From Caldifarciminota bacterium RBG_13_43_14 (lineage in GTDB: Bacteria > Hydrothermota > Tepidihabitantia > SM23-42), in the NCBI GenBank assembly GCA_001771735.1, contig MEUM01000008.1:1-7627 (forward strand): 7,627 nucleotides of DNA, written 5' to 3'. Position 1 is the stretch's first letter, and every line of letters begins with the position of its first letter. Below, piece after piece: positions 6,033 to 7,627 of this stretch. The notes below the pieces were generated by a model. That model was given only the letters and a program-made list of their open reading frames with translations, was not told the DNA's origin and made no database searches. Position numbers and translations under genes: made by a program.

Positions 6033-6533
6033 ATGAAAAAGCTATTTGCGATAGCAATAGCAGTTGGTTTAATGAGTGGTTTATATGCTTTAAATCTTGG
6101 TCTTGGTGTTGCATACGAGAGCGTTGATAATGATGCACGTTATCTTGCGATCAAGGCCGATGCCCGTGTACCGCTTTTTGCCATGATCGATGTGCGGGGT
6201 GAATTGCTCAATGTCAGCCTTGCTGAAGGCGGCAAAGTAATTCATTTTGGTACCTTCACTGGATCTGATCTATTGATCAAATTCCCCATGCCATCTTCGA
6301 TCAAACCATATCTCTGTCTTGGCGTATGGTTCAACAAAGGTCTTGAAGATGCACCGCTAGATTTTACGAATCTAGCTCTCAAAGCAGGTCTTGGTGCTGA
6401 AATGGGTTTTGGCGGACTCAATGCCTATCTCGAAGGTGGTCTGAATAAATTTACATGGGTAGATGGTGCTGATCCAGCAACTGATCAACAGATCTATGTA
6501 CAGCTTGGCGCAACCTTCCCACTCGGAATGTAA
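6033..6533 (+). CDS. small secreted beta-barrel-like protein
   Basis: The 166-residue product starts with a signal peptide, probably cut after GLYA (residue 19). The mature part is a run of amphipathic glycine-rich strands, such as LNLGLGVAYESV, KPYLCLGVWF, GLGAEMGFGGLNAYLEGGL and YVQLGATFPLGM. This fits a small outer-membrane barrel of about eight strands. I do not recognise a family. ATG 6033 is chosen because AAGGAGG lies five bases before it; the in-frame ATG at 5997 falls between the -35 and -10 boxes and cannot be on this transcript. The gene has its own consensus promoter and a strong terminator, so it is an independent and probably abundant product. Confidence 0.78.
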   Translation: MKKLFAIAIAVGLMSGLYALNLGLGVAYESVDNDARYLAIKADARVPLFAMIDVRGELLNVSLAEGGKVIHFGTFTGSDLLIKFPMPSSIKPYLCLGVWFNKGLEDAPLDFTNLALKAGLGAEMGFGGLNAYLEGGLNKFTWVDGADPATDQQIYVQLGATFPLGM

Positions 6534-6548
6534 AAGTACTATTTTTAC

Positions 6549-6581
6549 AAAAAGGCGGGCTTTTCAGCCCGCCTTTTTTTT
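6549..6581 (+). terminator. intrinsic terminator
   Basis: GGCGGGC (6554-6560) and GCCCGCC (6567-6573) pair around a 6-base loop. A preceding A-run (6549-6553) extends the stem, and eight Ts (6574-6581) follow. It lies 16 bases after the stop codon of the barrel protein. The A-run means it might also stop minus-strand transcription coming from tadA and the tRNA. Confidence 0.95.
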
Positions 6582-6610
6582 AAGATTTTCCTTATTTATA
6601 TTTTTATTTT

Positions 6611-6645
6611 ATACTGTAACCTGTGTCCTGTTTCCTGTCCCCTGC
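6611..6645. repeat. heptamer repeat, unit nnCCTGT
   Basis: Five 7-base units (6611, 6618, 6625, 6632, 6639) keep CCTGT or a close variant (for example AACCTGT, GTCCTGT, TTCCTGT). The array runs directly into a perfect palindrome at 6644-6660. The same unit and the same hairpin-follows order recur at 7581-7618. This opens a gene-free stretch (6582-6906) made mostly of short repeats and palindromes. Confidence 0.65.
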
Positions 6646-6660
6646 AAACGTAACGTTTGC
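6644..6660. repeat. tight palindrome, 8-bp arms
   Basis: GCAAACGT and ACGTTTGC are perfect reverse complements around a single A. It abuts the CCTGT heptamer array. No T-run follows on either strand, so it is not a terminator. Confidence 0.6.
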
Positions 6661-6680
6661 TTTCCCGCACCTTTGTAGTG

Positions 6681-6696
6681 GCAGAGCTTGCTCTGC
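6681..6696. repeat. tight palindrome, 7-bp arms
   Basis: GCAGAGC and GCTCTGC pair around TT. The flanks (GTAGTG before, CGCTCATTAC after) are loosely complementary, as in larger dispersed palindromic units known from many bacterial genomes. Confidence 0.55.
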
Positions 6697-6712
6697 GCTC
6701 ATTACTTCCACA

Positions 6713-6745
6713 GTCATTGCGAGGAACAATGTGACGAAGCAATCT
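6713..6745. repeat. dispersed palindromic repeat of the CATTGCGAGG...GAAGCAATC type
   Basis: The 33 bases begin GTCATTGCGAGG and end GACGAAGCAATCT, with ATTGC (6716-6720) pairing with GCAAT (6739-6743). From memory, near-identical elements are scattered between genes in many unrelated bacteria, including Rickettsia and several anaerobic lineages. I see one copy here. Its mobility or function is not known from this window. Confidence 0.5.
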
Positions 6746-6765
6746 ACATAAATTAAGAAAATTTT

Positions 6766-6784
6766 CCTCCCTGTAGATGGGAGG
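6766..6784. repeat. short inverted repeat, CCTCCC/GGGAGG
   Basis: Six-base arms surround a 7-base loop (TGTAGAT). A further GGGAGGG follows at 6793-6799, offering a second pairing partner. No T-run follows. Confidence 0.4.
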
Positions 6785-6830
6785 GAATAAAAGGGAGGGT
6801 GTTCAATGTTCTTCAATCCGTGTAATCTGC

Positions 6831-6845
6831 GCCACCGAAGGTGGC
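6831..6845. repeat. tight hairpin, GCCACC-GAA-GGTGGC
   Basis: Perfect 6-bp arms surround the triloop GAA, preceded by GTAATCTGC. The hairpin at 6889-6905 has the same GAA loop and a similar GTAATC lead-in but an unrelated stem, so the two look like members of one structural family. Confidence 0.5.
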
Positions 6846-6888
6846 AGCCAATGATATCTCTGTAATCTTTCTCTTATCACCGTAATCG

Positions 6889-6905
6889 ATGCGGCGAAGC
6901 CGCAT
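6889..6905. repeat. tight hairpin directly after the tRNA 3' end
   Basis: ATGCGGC and GCCGCAT pair around GAA (TTC on the minus strand). On the minus strand the hairpin begins two bases past the tRNA-Ser acceptor and discriminator. It could guide 3' processing of the tRNA precursor or protect a trailer, or it may simply be another copy of the intergenic tight-hairpin family. No U-run follows, so it is a poor terminator. Confidence 0.55.
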
Positions 6906-6906
6906 A

Positions 6907-6993
6907 CGGAGAGAGAGGGATTTGAACCCCCGACCCGTTTTCACGGGTACGCGATTTCGAATCGCGCGCCTTCGTCCACTCGGCCATCTCTCC
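6907..6993 (-). tRNA. tRNA-Ser (anticodon CGA)
   Basis: The minus strand folds as a class II tRNA. The acceptor arms are GGAGAGA (6993-6987) and TCTCTCC (6914-6908), with discriminator G at 6907. The D stem is GCC/GGC, and the anticodon stem CGCGA/TCGCG carries loop TTCGAAA with anticodon CGA, which reads UCG. The long variable arm ACCCGT-GAAA-ACGGGT is typical of serine tRNAs. The T arm has loop TTCAAAT and one G-T wobble in its stem. The 3' CCA is not encoded and must be added by the CCA-adding enzyme. It lies 63 bases downstream of tadA on the same strand and may share its transcript. Confidence 0.96.
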
Positions 6994-7006
6994 TACAGAA
7001 TGGAAA

Positions 7007-7034
7007 GTGGTTATTGGGTTTGGATGCTGGATTT
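7007..7034. repeat. weak heptamer repeat, unit near TGGATTT
   Basis: Four 7-base units can be laid out here (7007, 7014, 7021, 7028). The last two, TGGATGC and TGGATTT, share five of seven bases; the first two are poor. The patch lies between tadA and the tRNA and is the least convincing patch of the heptamer class. Confidence 0.3.
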
Positions 7035-7056
7035 TTTCTAGCTTCCTATCCCGAAC

Positions 7057-7515
7057 CTATTTTCTATCTTTTCGCTTCTTTTCAAAAAAACTTTTCATCA
7101 AACTCGCGGCCTCAGCTGCCATTACCCCTTCGACGATTTCGATCTGATGATTCAATTTTTTTTCCTGCACAATATTAAATATCGAGCCGCAGCCGCCGAA
7201 TTTCTCGTCCCGCGCTCCGAAGATTACTTTCTTGACCCGGGCATGCACGAGCGCGCCCGCGCACATTATACACGGTTCGACCGTTGTGTAAACGATCACC
7301 TCTTCGAGCCGCCAGGAACTTAATGCATTGGCCGCAGCCGTAATCGCGATAATTTCGGCATGAGCGGTCGGGTCCTGCAGCCTTTCGATCTGATTATGCC
7401 CGCGGCCGACGATCTGGTTTTTGTAAACCGCGACCGCACCGATCGGCACTTCATCCTCTTCAAAAGCCTGTTGTGCTTCCTTAAGGGCTTCGTTCATGAA
7501 ATATTTTTCGTCCAA
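7057..7515 (-). CDS. tadA: tRNA-specific adenosine deaminase TadA
   Basis: TadA converts A34 of tRNA-Arg(ACG) to inosine, allowing one tRNA to read three CGN codons. The 152-residue product matches the family length. It has the zinc and catalytic signature HAE (52-54) and PCIMC (81-85), with VPIGAV (23-28) and GARDEKFGGCGS (100-111) around the active site. Translation starts at TTG 7515, because AAGGAG (7526-7521) lies five bases before it; the next in-frame ATG (7497) has no Shine-Dalgarno at a proper distance. The coding stretch is more GC-rich than its flanks. I see no promoter in the 112 bases upstream, so transcription may begin outside the window. A tRNA-Ser lies just downstream; tRNA-Ser next to tadA is also known in Bacillus, in a different order. 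Confidence 0.95.
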   Translation of the reverse strand: MDEKYFMNEALKEAQQAFEEDEVPIGAVAVYKNQIVGRGHNQIERLQDPTAHAEIIAITAAANALSSWRLEEVIVYTTVEPCIMCAGALVHARVKKVIFGARDEKFGGCGSIFNIVQEKKLNHQIEIVEGVMAAEAASLMKSFFEKKRKDRK

Positions 7516-7526
7516 AAAAACTCCTT
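7513..7526 (-). promoter_or_regulatory. ribosome-binding site that fixes a TTG start for tadA
   Basis: On the minus strand AAGGAG (7526-7521) is followed by five Ts and then TTG (7515-7513). The encoded N-terminus MDEKYFMNEAL looks like typical TadA N-termini, which supports TTG over the downstream ATG. Confidence 0.75.
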
Positions 7527-7580
7527 GAATTCTTTTTCTGTTTCCAATTACCGGCGATTTTGGTCTGTACCGTCCGCTAT

Positions 7581-7601
7581 TTCCTGTATCCTGTTACCGG
7601 C
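7581..7601. repeat. short heptamer repeat, unit nnCCTGT
   Basis: TTCCTGT and ATCCTGT are followed by a degraded third unit, TACCGGC. The unit is the same as at 6611-6645, and again a tight hairpin follows at once (7600-7618), so the two sites may be copies of one composite element. Confidence 0.5.
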
Positions 7602-7618
7602 GTCATCTCCGATGACGC
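7600..7618. repeat. tight hairpin, GCGTCATC-TCC-GATGACGC
   Basis: Perfect 8-bp arms surround a 3-base loop, upstream of tadA. It has the same architecture as the triloop hairpins at 6831-6845 and 6889-6905, with an unrelated stem. The window ends nine bases later, so its wider context is unseen. Confidence 0.55.
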
Positions 7619-7627
7619 ACGCGCCCG

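Noticed and set aside
6713..6745. Insertion sequence remnant
   Set aside because: There is no transposase fragment, no target duplication and no terminal repeats beyond the short palindrome itself.
6604..6816. 70-codon minus-strand frame in the repeat cluster
   Set aside because: It is composed of heptamers and palindromic repeats, with no Shine-Dalgarno and no protein-like pattern.
6582..6906. SRP RNA or other structured RNA gene, expected near tadA in some bacteria
   Set aside because: I could not find the conserved SRP Alu or helix 8 motifs on either strand; the region breaks into separate short hairpins.

Overview
The window looks like a chromosomal segment of an uncultivated, Gram-negative-type bacterium. 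Two secreted beta-barrel-like proteins and a lipoprotein point to an outer membrane. A polyprenyl-phosphate sugar transferase points to surface glycan synthesis. Coding density is high, codon use is moderate to AT-leaning, and the gaps are full of short degenerate repeats. The style recalls FCB-type or candidate-phylum genomes, but nothing here fixes the lineage. There are no transposases, phage genes, CRISPR arrays or defence genes.

Layout. Bases 1-232 hold two heptamer-repeat patches and a consensus promoter for a small outer-membrane-like protein (233-898, +). It converges, with a 6-base gap, on an aspartate kinase (905-2116, -). Next comes a membrane sugar transferase of the WcaJ/WbaP type (2239-3546, -), which has a roughly 158-base leader and its own consensus promoter. 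That promoter is divergent from the promoter of a two-gene operon: pdxA (3826-4743, +) and a TPR plus six-bladed beta-propeller lipoprotein (4733-5935, +), overlapping by 11 bases. A monocistronic 166-residue beta-barrel-like protein follows (6033-6533, +), with a textbook promoter, Shine-Dalgarno and terminator. Bases 6582-6906 carry no gene but are packed with short palindromes. The window ends with a tRNA-Ser(CGA) and tadA (7057-7515), both on the minus strand.

How it fits together. Aspartate kinase, PdxA, TadA and tRNA-Ser are housekeeping functions: aspartate-family amino acids, vitamin B6, wobble decoding and translation. The remainder concerns the cell envelope. No single new multi-gene system is evident.

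The more unusual signals are non-coding. (1) Degenerate tandem repeats with a strict 7-base period recur in nearly every intergenic gap, with a different unit at each site. (2) Five promoters all have a 16-base spacer, and three of them sit so close to the ATG that the mRNA should be leaderless or nearly so. (3) The translation-start region of the sugar transferase is partly duplicated exactly 120 bases upstream in its leader. (4) There is a family of tight-loop hairpins with unrelated stems.
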